Source: an uncultured Actinomycetes bacterium | GTDB lineage: Bacteria > Actinomycetota > Thermoleophilia > Gaiellales > F1-60-MAGs149 | Reading direction: 5' to 3' | Assembly (NCBI GenBank): GCA_903873565.1 | Contig: CAIQOY010000224.1 | Coordinates: 1-35,191, forward strand | DNA: 35,191 bases | Shown: positions 6,922-14,634 of the stretch, piece by piece | How positions within the stretch are numbered: the stretch's first letter is position 1 | How the letters are laid out: every line of letters starts with the position of its first letter | Notes under the pieces: model-generated | Told to the model about the DNA's origin: nothing | Seen by the model: the letters and a program-made list of their open reading frames with translations, nothing else | The model's database searches: none | Position numbers and translations under genes: made by a program

Positions 6922-8432
6922 GCGCCGAAGGCGCCGGCGTCGATCGCCTGCGCGACGGCCGTGACCTCGGCGGCCAGGCTGCGGTCGGCGACGAGGGCCG
7001 GCGAGATGGATCGGACCTTGGCGTGCTCGGCCTCGAGCAGGGGTCCGGAGCGCAGCGGACGGCGCAGCTCGAAGCCCTGGGCCGCGGCGAGCAGCTCGAT
7101 CGCGACCACGTGCCGGGCCAGGTCGAGGACCTGCAGCGCCTTCAGCCCCGCGGTGGCGCCCATCGAGTTGAAGTCCTCCTGGCCGGCGCTGGTCGGCAGG
7201 CTGCCGACGCCGGCCGGGTGCGCGAGCACCCCCATCTCGGCCACGAGGCTGGCCGCCGTGTACTGGGCGATCATCAGCCCCGACTCGGTGCCCGGCTCGG
7301 CGATCAGAAACGGCGGCAGCGAGAACTCGTCGCCGCGCCCGTCCATCAGGCGGTAGGTGCGCCGCTCGGAGAAGGCGGCGAGCTCCTGGATCGCGATCGC
7401 GAGCACGTCGAGCGGCAGGGACAGGGGCTGGCCGTGGAAGTTGCCGCCCGAGACCACGTCGCCCTCGGCCGGGAAGAGCAGCGGGTTGTCGGTGACGGCG
7501 CCGAGCTCGGGCTCGACCGCCGCCGTGCAGTAGTCGAGCGCCTCCCCGACGGCGCCGAGCACCTGCGGGATGCAGCGCAGCGTGTACGCGTCCTGCACGC
7601 GGTGGCAGCCGGCGTGGCTCTGCAGCATCTCGGAGCCCGCGATCAGGGCGCGCACGCGCGCCGCCACCGCGGCCTGGCGCGGGCGCCGGCGGAGCTCGTG
7701 CAGGCGCTCGTCGAAGGGCGCCAGCGACCCGAGCAGCGCGTCGAGCGACATCGCCGCTGCGACCTCGGCCGCGGCCAGGAGGCGCTCGGCCTGCCCGAGC
7801 GCGAGGACGCCGATCGCGGCCATCAGGTGCGTCCCGTTGAGGAGGGCGAGGCCCTCCTTCGGGCCGAGCTCGATCGGCTCGAGGCCGGCCGCCGCCAGCG
7901 CATCGGCGCCGGCGACCTGCGTGCCGTCGACCGTGCGCGCGTGGCCCTCCCCGATCAGGACGAGGGCGAGGTGGGCGAGCGGGGCGAGGTCGCCGCTCGC
8001 CCCGACCGATCCCCGCGACGGCACCACGGGCGTCACGCCGCGATCGAGGAGCGCGATCAGCGCGTCGACGATCGCCGGGCGCACGCCGGAGTGGCCGCGG
8101 GCCAGGGACGCGGCGAGCAGCACCAGCATCCCGCGCACGACCGGCACGGGCAGCGGGTCGCCGACGCCGACGGCGTGGCTGCGCACGATGTTGCGCTGGA
8201 GGTCGGAGAGGCCGCTGTCGGGGATGCGGACCGACTCCAGGGACCCGAAGCCGGTGGTGACGCCGTAGACCGCCTCGCCCGCGCCGGCGAGGCGCGCGAT
8301 CAGCGCGGCGGCCTCCTCGAGGCGGCGGCGGCCCTCCGCGCCGAGGGCCACGGTGGCGCGCCCATGGGCGACGGCCTCGACCTCGCGCCGGTCGAGGGAC
8401 CCGCCGTCCAGGACGATCGCGTCGCCGCTCAT
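6918..8432 (-). CDS. hutH: Histidine ammonia-lyase
   Basis: A 504-residue histidase, the first step of histidine degradation (histidine to urocanate plus ammonia). The MIO cofactor forms autocatalytically from Ala145-Ser146-Gly147 in GSVGASGDLAPL. YGVTTGFG (Tyr56) supplies the catalytic tyrosine loop. The selectivity position reads SHAVGVG (His86), as in histidases rather than phenylalanine lyases, and FHGQPLSLPLD and TSAGQEDFNSMG are also family-typical. The ATG is at 8432, 7 bases after the stop of the lipoprotein gene on the same strand, so the two are probably cotranscribed. At its 3' end it meets hutD tail to tail. Confidence 0.96.
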   Translation of the reverse strand: MSGDAIVLDGGSLDRREVEAVAHGRATVALGAEGRRRLEEAAALIARLAGAGEAVYGVTTGFGSLESVRIPDSGLSDLQRNIVRSHAVGVGDPLPVPVVRGMLVLLAASLARGHSGVRPAIVDALIALLDRGVTPVVPSRGSVGASGDLAPLAHLALVLIGEGHARTVDGTQVAGADALAAAGLEPIELGPKEGLALLNGTHLMAAIGVLALGQAERLLAAAEVAAAMSLDALLGSLAPFDERLHELRRRPRQAAVAARVRALIAGSEMLQSHAGCHRVQDAYTLRCIPQVLGAVGEALDYCTAAVEPELGAVTDNPLLFPAEGDVVSGGNFHGQPLSLPLDVLAIAIQELAAFSERRTYRLMDGRGDEFSLPPFLIAEPGTESGLMIAQYTAASLVAEMGVLAHPAGVGSLPTSAGQEDFNSMGATAGLKALQVLDLARHVVAIELLAAAQGFELRRPLRSGPLLEAEHAKVRSISPALVADRSLAAEVTAVAQAIDAGAFGA

Positions 8433-8439
8433 GCGCGCA

Positions 8440-9531
8440 TCATGACGCGGTCGCCACGGTCTGCGCGAACACCCCGTCGATCAGGGCCGCGGGCTCCGCG
8501 GCAGGGGCGATCCACCCCGCCTCCGCAGCGAGGCCGGCGACCAGGCCGACGACGGCGTCGTGGTACTCCCCGCCGGGGAACAGCTCGACCGCGTTCTGGG
8601 GCACGTCGTAGAGCGACGTCCCCTCCAGCGCGGCGAGGGCGTCCGCGGCGTCGCCGCCCTGGATCGTGCCCACCCGCGCGCCGATCCGCTCGGGGTCGTC
8701 GCGGTCGAGCAGGTACACGTCCTGCCAGGCGCGCACGATGGCCAGCAGCTGGCCCGGGCGCTCCTCGGCCATCTGGTCACGGGCGACCAGGACCCGCGAC
8801 ACGAGGCCCGGGCGCTCGCCCGCGGCGCGCACCAGCGCGAGGTCGGGATCGACCGCCAGCGCGAGGCGCGCCTGCGGGCCCGTGACCACGGCCGCGTCGA
8901 CGTCGCCGCGCACCAGCGGCATGCCCGGGTCGACGCCGTCCACGGGGATCGCCTCGACGTCGTCCATGGTCAGGCCCGCCTCGGCGAGCGCGTCGCGCAG
9001 CACGAGCTCGCCGTCGCCGCCGGGCTGGTAGGCGATCCGGCGCCCCGCGAGGTCGGCGGGCCCCTCGACGCCCTCGGCGGCGAGGATCACGTCCTCGGTC
9101 TTCGAGGCGGTCAGGAGCAGGATGATGCGGATGGGGACGCCGTCCTCGGCCAGGGTCAGCGCCTGCTCCGTGGAGACGATGGCGAGGTCGGCGTCGCCGG
9201 CCGCGAGGGCGGCGGCCACGTCCGCCTCGTCGTCGGCGGGCACGAAGCGCGCGCCGATGCCCTCGCGGGCGAACTGCCCCTCCGCCCCGGCGACGCGCAG
9301 GAGGCCGAGCCCGAGCGACGGCGTGCCGGTGATCCGGAGCAGCCCCGGCTCGGGCGGGGTCCCGGGGTCGATGGGCGACGGTGGGATCGTGACCGTGAGC
9401 GGGTCGAAGGTCGTCGTCCCCGGCGGGGCCGCGGCCTCGCCGAGCCGGCCGCAGCCGGCCGTGAGGAGCGCGACGGCGAGCGCGCAGGCGCCCAGGAGGA
9501 GGGCGCGACGGCGGGGGCGTCCGAACGGCAC
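8440..9531 (-). CDS. ABC-type substrate-binding lipoprotein (NMT1/SsuA-like)
   Basis: A 363-residue exported lipoprotein. An arginine-rich start (RPRRRALLL) and hydrophobic stretch lead to the lipobox LLTAGC with Cys27 as the predicted lipid site. A Pro/Thr-rich linker follows, then a type 2 periplasmic-binding fold of the NMT1/THI5/SsuA kind: LGLGLLRVAGAEGQFAREGI, LAAGDADLAIVSTEQAL, LAGRRIAYQPGGDGELVLRD and GDVDAAVVTGPQARLAL. Such proteins deliver small organic ligands (pyrimidine precursors, sulfonates, riboflavin and others) to ABC permeases. No permease or ATPase gene is adjacent. Its placement just upstream of hutH suggests a histidine-related ligand, but that is inference only. The start is GTG at 9531. 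Confidence 0.85.
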   Translation of the reverse strand: MPFGRPRRRALLLGACALAVALLTAGCGRLGEAAAPPGTTTFDPLTVTIPPSPIDPGTPPEPGLLRITGTPSLGLGLLRVAGAEGQFAREGIGARFVPADDEADVAAALAAGDADLAIVSTEQALTLAEDGVPIRIILLLTASKTEDVILAAEGVEGPADLAGRRIAYQPGGDGELVLRDALAEAGLTMDDVEAIPVDGVDPGMPLVRGDVDAAVVTGPQARLALAVDPDLALVRAAGERPGLVSRVLVARDQMAEERPGQLLAIVRAWQDVYLLDRDDPERIGARVGTIQGGDAADALAALEGTSLYDVPQNAVELFPGGEYHDAVVGLVAGLAAEAGWIAPAAEPAALIDGVFAQTVATAS

Positions 9532-9537
9532 GCCCGA

Positions 9538-9543
9538 ATCATG
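9538..9543 (-). promoter_or_regulatory. Possible -10 box (CATGAT) of a leaderless promoter for the lipoprotein-hutH unit
   Basis: CATGAT on the minus strand lies 6 bases before the GTG of the lipoprotein gene, in the 56-base divergent gap with the aminotransferase gene. It matches four of six -10 consensus bases. Confidence 0.35.
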
Positions 9544-9572
9544 CCGCGCCCCGGCCCGCCGCGCGGATCCGG

Positions 9573-9578
9573 CACACT
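9573..9578 (+). promoter_or_regulatory. Possible -10 box (CACACT) for the aminotransferase gene
   Basis: CACACT lies 9 bases before the ATG of the class III aminotransferase gene in the divergent gap. The match is weak but the position fits the pattern seen elsewhere in the window, and no ribosome binding site is visible. Confidence 0.25.
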
Positions 9579-9587
9579 ACCCGTGCG

Positions 9588-10898
9588 ATGGCCACCCGCC
9601 CGGACTTCTCGCTGACCGCCTCCCCGGGACGCCACCTGCCCGTGGCCGTGCGGGGCGAGGGCTGCCGGATCTGGACCGAGGACGGCGCCGAGTACATCGA
9701 CGCCTGCGGCGGCGCGATGGTGATGAGCCTCGGCCACGGCCACCCGCGCCTCGTCGAGGCGCTCAAGCGCCAGGCGGACCGGCTCACCTTCACGTACCGC
9801 TTCTCCTTCTCGAACGAGCCGATGCTCGAGCTGGCCGAGCTCCTGCGCGAGGTCTCGCCCATGCCGCGCTCGTGGGCCTTCTTCAACTCGTCCGGGTCGG
9901 AGTCCGTCGAGTCCGCGATGCACCTCGCCCTGATGCACTGGCAGGCGCTCGGCCAGCCGCAGCGGACCCGCTTCGTCTCGCGCTGGCCGTCGTACCACGG
10001 CAGCACCGTCGGCGCGCTCGGCCTGTCCGGCACGGCGCGGCGCGCGCCCTTCGAGGCGCTGCTCGACGAGGACGCCGTGGCGCACGCCCCGATGAGCGAC
10101 ATCCGCTCCGGCCTGAGCCCCGCCGAGGAGACCGCCCGCGGGCTCGCCGAGCTCGAGGCGGCGATCCTCGAGCGCGGGCCCGAGACCGTCGCGGGCGTCT
10201 TCCTCGAGCCCATCACCGGCGCGAGCGCGGCCGCCGTCGTGCCCCCCGACGGCTACCTGCAGGGCGTGCGCGAGCTCTGCGACCGCCACGGCGTCCTGAT
10301 GATCTGCGACGAGACGATCACCGGCTTCGGGCGCACGGGCACCTGGTTCGCGGTCGAGCAGTGGGACGTCGCCCCCGACGTGATCACCTTCGCCAAGGGC
10401 GTCACCAGCGGCGTCGTGCCCTTCTCCGGGATGCTCGTCACCGGCGACGTGGCCGACGTGCTGATGGCGAGCCCCGACGGCTTCCCCGTCGGCCACACCT
10501 TCTCCGGCTACCCGCTCGGCTGCGCCGTCGGCGCGGAGATGGTGCGCGTGATCCGCGACGAGGGCATCCTCGACAACGCGCGCCTGATGGGCGAGCGGCT
10601 GCGCGCGGGGCTCGACCGGATCGCCGCGGGCTCGCCCCGCGTCGGCCAGGTCCGCGGGCTCGGGCTCCTGCAGGGGATCGAGCTGGTCGAGGATCGGGAC
10701 CGGCTCGAGCCGCGCCCCGGCGCGGCCCTGCGCGTGGCCGAGGCGGCCCGCGAGCGGGGCCTGATGATCTACTGCTGCCCCACCGCGCTCGCGGGTCGCG
10801 TGATCCAATGCGTCATGCTTGCCCCACCGCTGAACATCTCGGCGGATGATGTGGATGAGATCCTCGACCGCCTCGAACCCGCGATAGGAGCAGCATGA
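9588..10898 (+). CDS. Class III PLP-dependent aminotransferase
   Basis: A 436-residue class III (omega-amino acid type) aminotransferase. The PLP Schiff-base lysine is Lys270 in VITFAKGVTSG, and Asp241 in CDETITGFGRTG contacts the pyridine nitrogen. FNSSGSESVESAMHLA and FSGYPLGCAVG complete the fold signatures. Members move amino groups from omega-amino acids, diamines or beta-amino acids to pyruvate or 2-oxoglutarate. The substrate is not readable from these motifs, and glutamate-1-semialdehyde aminomutase-like or beta-alanine:pyruvate-like activity are both possible. The last bases overlap the next small gene by four (ATGA), so the two are coupled. The neighbouring hutH and the downstream proBA hint only broadly at amino acid metabolism. 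Confidence 0.9.
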   Translation: MATRPDFSLTASPGRHLPVAVRGEGCRIWTEDGAEYIDACGGAMVMSLGHGHPRLVEALKRQADRLTFTYRFSFSNEPMLELAELLREVSPMPRSWAFFNSSGSESVESAMHLALMHWQALGQPQRTRFVSRWPSYHGSTVGALGLSGTARRAPFEALLDEDAVAHAPMSDIRSGLSPAEETARGLAELEAAILERGPETVAGVFLEPITGASAAAVVPPDGYLQGVRELCDRHGVLMICDETITGFGRTGTWFAVEQWDVAPDVITFAKGVTSGVVPFSGMLVTGDVADVLMASPDGFPVGHTFSGYPLGCAVGAEMVRVIRDEGILDNARLMGERLRAGLDRIAAGSPRVGQVRGLGLLQGIELVEDRDRLEPRPGAALRVAEAARERGLMIYCCPTALAGRVIQCVMLAPPLNISADDVDEILDRLEPAIGAA

Positions 10899-11191
10899 CC
10901 GAGCCCGACGACCCCGCAGCCATGTACCGCGCCGCCGTGGACGTCGCGCTGACGGGCGACGTCGGCATGGCGCCCGACTTCGACCGCCACCTCCAGGAGG
11001 AGGTCTGGCGGCTGCTCTGCTCGGATCGCGACCGCCTGCTCACGTTCTGCCAGCGGATGGGCCTCGTCGTGGGCAAGCTGACCACGCGCCAGACCCTCAA
11101 GAGCGACAAGCCGATCTTCGAGCTGATCGTCCACGGCGACGACGCCGACACCGTCCGGCAGCTCGCCGGGCGGGACCGCCCGCTGCGCTGA
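10895..11191 (+). CDS. Small protein of unknown function coupled to the aminotransferase
   Basis: A 98-residue soluble protein I do not recognise. It starts at ATG 10895 within the aminotransferase stop (ATGA overlap), so its translation depends on that gene. It is mostly helical in appearance (AMYRAAVDVALTGD, HLQEEVWRLLCSDRDRLLTFC) with a basic stretch GKLTTRQTLKSDKPIFELI. It has two cysteines, no signal peptide and no membrane segment. Codon usage matches its neighbours, and the frame is clean with good third-position GC bias, so I take it as a real gene. A role as a partner or accessory of the aminotransferase is inferred only from coupling. Confidence 0.7.
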   Translation: MTEPDDPAAMYRAAVDVALTGDVGMAPDFDRHLQEEVWRLLCSDRDRLLTFCQRMGLVVGKLTTRQTLKSDKPIFELIVHGDDADTVRQLAGRDRPLR

Positions 11192-11209
11192 CCGAGCAGG
11201 CGGGCCGCG

Positions 11210-11215
11210 TACCAT
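11210..11215 (+). promoter_or_regulatory. -10 box (TACCAT) of a leaderless promoter for proB
   Basis: TACCAT lies 6 bases before the GTG of proB, with no Shine-Dalgarno sequence between. Confidence 0.5.
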
Positions 11216-11221
11216 CCGCGT

Positions 11222-12292
11222 GTGCCCCGCCGCCCCGTCGTCATCAAGCTCGGCAGCTCCACGCTCGTCGACGCGCGCGGCCGCCTGCGCCGCAGCCGCC
11301 TCGACCGCATCGCCGGCGAGATCGGCGAGCTCGCGGCCGAGACGCCGATCTGCATCGTCTCGTCGGGCGCGATCGCGCTGGGCCTCGGGCGCCTCGGCCG
11401 GGGCGACCGCCCGACCGCCGTCGCCGACCTGCAGGCGGCCGCCGCCGTCGGCCAGGCCGTGCTCCAGCAGTCGTGGCAGCGGGCGCTCGGCCGGGCCGGC
11501 CGCACGACCGCGCAGGTGCTGCTGGCGGCGGGCGATTTCGAGCGCCGCGAGTCGTACCTGAACGCCCGCACCACGCTCGAGACGCTGCTCGGCTGGGGCG
11601 TCACCCCGATCGTCAACGAGAACGACTCGACCGCCACGCAGGAGATCACCTTCGGCGACAACGACGCGCTCGCCGCGCAGGTCGCCGTGCTGCTCGGCGC
11701 GCGCCTGCTGGTGCTCCTGACCGACCAGGAGGGGCTGTACACCCGCGACCCGCGCCACCCCGACGCCGCGCTCGTGCGCGAGGTGCCGGACCGGTCCGCC
11801 CTCGACGGCGTCGACACGGGCGCCTCGGGCTCGCCCTGGGGCTCAGGCGGGATGCGCTCGAAAGTCGTCGCCGCCGAGATGGCCCGCGCCGGTGGTGCGG
11901 GCTGCGTGATCGCCAACGGCGGTCGCTCGGGCGCGATCCGCGCGGCGGTCGCCGGCGAGTCGGTGGGCACGCGCTTCCCGGCCAAGGACCGCGCGGCGTC
12001 CTCCTACAAGCTGTGGCTGCGCTACGGCCTGCAGACCCCCGGTCGGATCGAGGTCGACGCGGGTGCACGCCGCGCACTCGCGCAGGACGGAGCGTCGCTC
12101 CTGCCCGTCGGCATCCGCGCCGTCCACGGCCGCTTCGCCGCCGGCGACGGCGTCGAGATCGTCGACCCCACGGGCGCGACGGTGGCCCGCGGCATCGCGG
12201 AGATCGGGCACGCCGAGCTGCGCCGCCTCGCCGGAAGCCGCGGGGCCGAGGTCGCGGTGCACCGCGACCGGCTCGTCCTCGTCGACGACTGA
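11222..12292 (+). CDS. proB: Glutamate 5-kinase
   Basis: A 356-residue glutamate 5-kinase, the ATP-dependent first step of proline synthesis. The amino acid kinase domain (about residues 1-255) has VVIKLGSSTLVD at the N-terminus, IVSSGAIALGLG, the substrate motif VNENDSTAT and FGDNDALAAQVA, then LLTDQEGLYTRDPR and GSGGMRSKVVAAEMA. A C-terminal PUA domain follows (about 265-350, GRIEVDAGARRAL...VEIVDPTGATVARG). This is the full-length form. The start is GTG at 11222, immediately behind a TACCAT box. It makes gamma-glutamyl phosphate for ProA, whose gene follows after 36 bases under its own -10 box. No obg gene precedes it in this window. Confidence 0.96.
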   Translation: MPRRPVVIKLGSSTLVDARGRLRRSRLDRIAGEIGELAAETPICIVSSGAIALGLGRLGRGDRPTAVADLQAAAAVGQAVLQQSWQRALGRAGRTTAQVLLAAGDFERRESYLNARTTLETLLGWGVTPIVNENDSTATQEITFGDNDALAAQVAVLLGARLLVLLTDQEGLYTRDPRHPDAALVREVPDRSALDGVDTGASGSPWGSGGMRSKVVAAEMARAGGAGCVIANGGRSGAIRAAVAGESVGTRFPAKDRAASSYKLWLRYGLQTPGRIEVDAGARRALAQDGASLLPVGIRAVHGRFAAGDGVEIVDPTGATVARGIAEIGHAELRRLAGSRGAEVAVHRDRLVLVDD

Positions 12293-12315
12293 GCGGCCCG
12301 GCTCCGGCCAGCCGA

Positions 12316-12321
12316 TATCCT
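12316..12321 (+). promoter_or_regulatory. -10 box (TATCCT) of a leaderless promoter for proA
   Basis: TATCCT lies exactly 7 bases before the ATG of proA. It is one of the clearest examples of the leaderless pattern here, and it suggests proA is transcribed separately from, or in addition to, proB. Confidence 0.55.
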
Positions 12322-12328
12322 GCGGTCG

Positions 12329-13579
12329 ATGGCCACGGCCTCCCACTCCGAGATCGGCCTGCGCGGCCGCGCCGCCGCGCGCGTCCTGCGCGCCGCGCCC
12401 ACCGCGGACCGCGACGCCGCGCTCGAGGCGATCGCCCGCCGGCTCGAGGCCGACGCGGACGCGATCCTCGCCGCCAACGCCGAGGACGTCGCCGAGGCCG
12501 TCGCCGCGGGCACCTCCGCGGCGCTCGTCGACCGCCTCACGCTCGACGCGGACCGCCTCGCGGCGCTCGCCGCCGCGGTGCGCGACGTCGCCCGCCTCGA
12601 CGACCCGGTCGGGCGCACCGTCGAGGACCGCGTCCTGCACAACGGCCTCGAGCTGACCAAGGTGCGCGTCCCGATCGGCCGCGTCCTGGTCGTCTACGAG
12701 GCGCGGCCCAACGTCACCGTCGACGTCGCAGCCCTCTGCATCAAGTCCGGCAACGTCGCGCTCCTGCGCGGCTCGGCCTCCGCCCGGCGCACGAACGCCG
12801 CCCTCGCCGCGGCGGTGCGCGGCGGCCTCGCCGACGCGGGCCTGCCCGAGGACGCCGTGATCCCCGTCGAGGGGTCGCGCGAGGACCTCGGCGAGCTCGT
12901 CGCGGACGCGGGCGCCGCCGACATCGTCGTGCCGCGCGGCGGCGAGGCGCTCAAGGACTTCCTGCTCGAGCGCAGCCGCATCCCGGTGCTGGCGGCCGCG
13001 GGCGGTAACTGCCACGTCTACCTCGACGCCGACGCGGACGCCGACATGGCCGTCGCGATCGCGGTCAACGCCAAGGCCCAGCGGCCCGGCGTCTGCAACG
13101 CCGCCGAGACCCTGCTCGTGCACGAGGATCGCCTCGACCTCCTCCCCGCCGTCCTCGGCGCGCTCCGCGACGCCGGGGTCGAGCTGCGCGGCGACGAGCG
13201 CGCCCGCGCGGCCGCCGGCTTCGAGATCGCCGCCGCCACGGAGGACGACTGGGGCACCGAGTACCTCGATCTGATCATGGCCGTGCGCGTGGTCGACGAC
13301 CTCGACGCGGCCCTCGACCACATCGACCGCTACTCGACGGGGCACTCCGAGGCGATCGTCACCGACTCGATCGAGGCGTCCCGTCGCTTCGTGGACGGGG
13401 TCGACTCCGCCTGCGTGTACGTGAACGCCTCGACCCGCTTCACCGACGGCGGCGAGTACGGCATGGGCGCGGAGGTCGGCAACTCGACCGCCCGCCTGCA
13501 CGTGCGCGGCCCGATCGGCCTCGAGGACCTGACCACGACGAAGTACGTCGTGATCGGCTCGGGGCAGACGCGCGGATGA
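12329..13579 (+). CDS. proA: Glutamate-5-semialdehyde dehydrogenase (gamma-glutamyl phosphate reductase)
   Basis: A 416-residue enzyme of the aldehyde dehydrogenase superfamily reducing gamma-glutamyl phosphate with NADPH to glutamate semialdehyde, the second step of proline synthesis. The catalytic cysteine is Cys256 in KAQRPGVCNAAETLLVH. Other signatures are VRVPIGRVLVVYEARPNVT, IKSGNVALLRG, VPRGGEALK, GNCHVYLD and the C-terminal DGGEYGMGAEVGNST. Length is normal for ProA. The ATG at 12329 follows a TATCCT box. The end overlaps the start of a GT4 glycosyltransferase by four bases (ATGA), an unusual partner for a proline gene. Confidence 0.96.
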   Translation: MATASHSEIGLRGRAAARVLRAAPTADRDAALEAIARRLEADADAILAANAEDVAEAVAAGTSAALVDRLTLDADRLAALAAAVRDVARLDDPVGRTVEDRVLHNGLELTKVRVPIGRVLVVYEARPNVTVDVAALCIKSGNVALLRGSASARRTNAALAAAVRGGLADAGLPEDAVIPVEGSREDLGELVADAGAADIVVPRGGEALKDFLLERSRIPVLAAAGGNCHVYLDADADADMAVAIAVNAKAQRPGVCNAAETLLVHEDRLDLLPAVLGALRDAGVELRGDERARAAAGFEIAAATEDDWGTEYLDLIMAVRVVDDLDAALDHIDRYSTGHSEAIVTDSIEASRRFVDGVDSACVYVNASTRFTDGGEYGMGAEVGNSTARLHVRGPIGLEDLTTTKYVVIGSGQTRG

Positions 13580-14634
13580 GCGCGGGCGAGCGCCCCCTCC
13601 GGGTCGCGCTCGACCTCTCGGCGACGCGCCTCGGCCGGGCCGGCGTGGCCCGCACCGCCCTCGCCCTCGCCGACGCCCTCGACGCGCAGCCGGGCGTCGA
13701 GGTGCTGCGCCTCGGCACCGGCCCGGCGCCCGCCCCCGGCTCGACCGCGCGGCGCACCCTCGCCCTGCGCCAGGACCTGCTCTGGCACCCGCGCGGCGCC
13801 CGCCGCGAGGCCCGCGCCCGCGGCGCCGACGTCCTGCACGCGCCCCTCCCCCGCGGCCCGCTCGGCGCCGGCTCCCCCCCGACGGTGATCACCGTCCACG
13901 ACCTGGCCGTGATCCGCCATCCGGAGACCCTGTCGAGCTGGAACCGCGCCTACACGCGGCGCACGCTCGGCCGCATCGCCGCGGCCGCCGACGCGGTGGT
14001 GGCGGTCTCGGAGGACACCGCCGCGGACCTCGCCGCGTTCGCCCCGTCCGTGCAGGACCGCATCCACGTGATCGGCAACGGCGTCGCCGCCTTCTGGGCG
14101 GCGGACGACGACCTGCCGTCGCCGGTCGAGGGGCCGTACGTGCTCGCCGTGGGCACGCCGGAGCCCCGCAAGAACCTCGCGCGTCTTGCGGAGGCGATGC
14201 GCCGCCGGCGCGCCGCCGGCGCCCCCGAGCGCCTCGTCCTCGCCGGCGCCGACGGCTGGGGCGCGGACGACGTGCCCGCCGAGGACTGGATCGTCCGCCT
14301 CGGCCGGGTCGACGACCGCACCCTGCGCGCCCTCTACCGCGGCGCGGCCTGCGTGGCGGTGCCCTCGCTGCACGAGGGGTCGGGCCTGCCGGTGCTCGAG
14401 GCCTTCGCGGCGGGCGCGCCCGTCGCCTGCGCCCGCACGGGCGCCCTGCCGGAGACGGCGGGCGACGCCGCGGCCCTGGTCGAGCCGCTCGATCCCCGCT
14501 CGATCGCGGCCGGCATCGACGAGGCGATCGCCCGCGCCGACGAGCTCGTCGCCCGGGGCCGCACGCGCGCCGCGGCCGCCGGCTGGGAGCGCGCCGCCGC
14601 GCGCCACGTCGAGCTCTACCGCTCGCTCGCCTGA
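13576..14634 (+). CDS. GT4-family glycosyltransferase
   Basis: A 352-residue GT-B fold glycosyltransferase. The N-terminal half (LRVALDLSATRLGRAGVAR, TVITVHDLAVIRHPETLS) resembles family 4 enzymes. The C-terminal half has VGTPEPRKNLARLAEAM and the nucleotide-sugar site EGSGLPVLEAFAAGAPVAC with its paired glutamates. It is soluble or peripheral to the membrane. It probably adds a sugar from an NDP donor to a cell-surface glycan; donor and acceptor are unknown. Its start overlaps the proA stop (ATGA), and its 3' end overlaps the convergent GT4-GT2 fusion gene by 19 bases. That fusion's N-terminal half is similar in organisation, so the two may act in one pathway. Confidence 0.88.
   Translation: MSAGERPLRVALDLSATRLGRAGVARTALALADALDAQPGVEVLRLGTGPAPAPGSTARRTLALRQDLLWHPRGARREARARGADVLHAPLPRGPLGAGSPPTVITVHDLAVIRHPETLSSWNRAYTRRTLGRIAAAADAVVAVSEDTAADLAAFAPSVQDRIHVIGNGVAAFWAADDDLPSPVEGPYVLAVGTPEPRKNLARLAEAMRRRRAAGAPERLVLAGADGWGADDVPAEDWIVRLGRVDDRTLRALYRGAACVAVPSLHEGSGLPVLEAFAAGAPVACARTGALPETAGDAAALVEPLDPRSIAAGIDEAIARADELVARGRTRAAAAGWERAAARHVELYRSLA

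Noticed and set aside
6219..8885. An 888-codon plus-strand frame running through hutD, hutH and the lipoprotein
   Set aside because: hutD in another frame and hutH on the other strand account for the region; the translated product is Arg-rich and without motifs.
9532..12328. Riboswitch, T-box or leader-peptide attenuator upstream of the proline, histidine and aminotransferase genes
   Set aside because: The gaps are 56 bases or less and the mRNAs appear leaderless, so there is no room for such structures.
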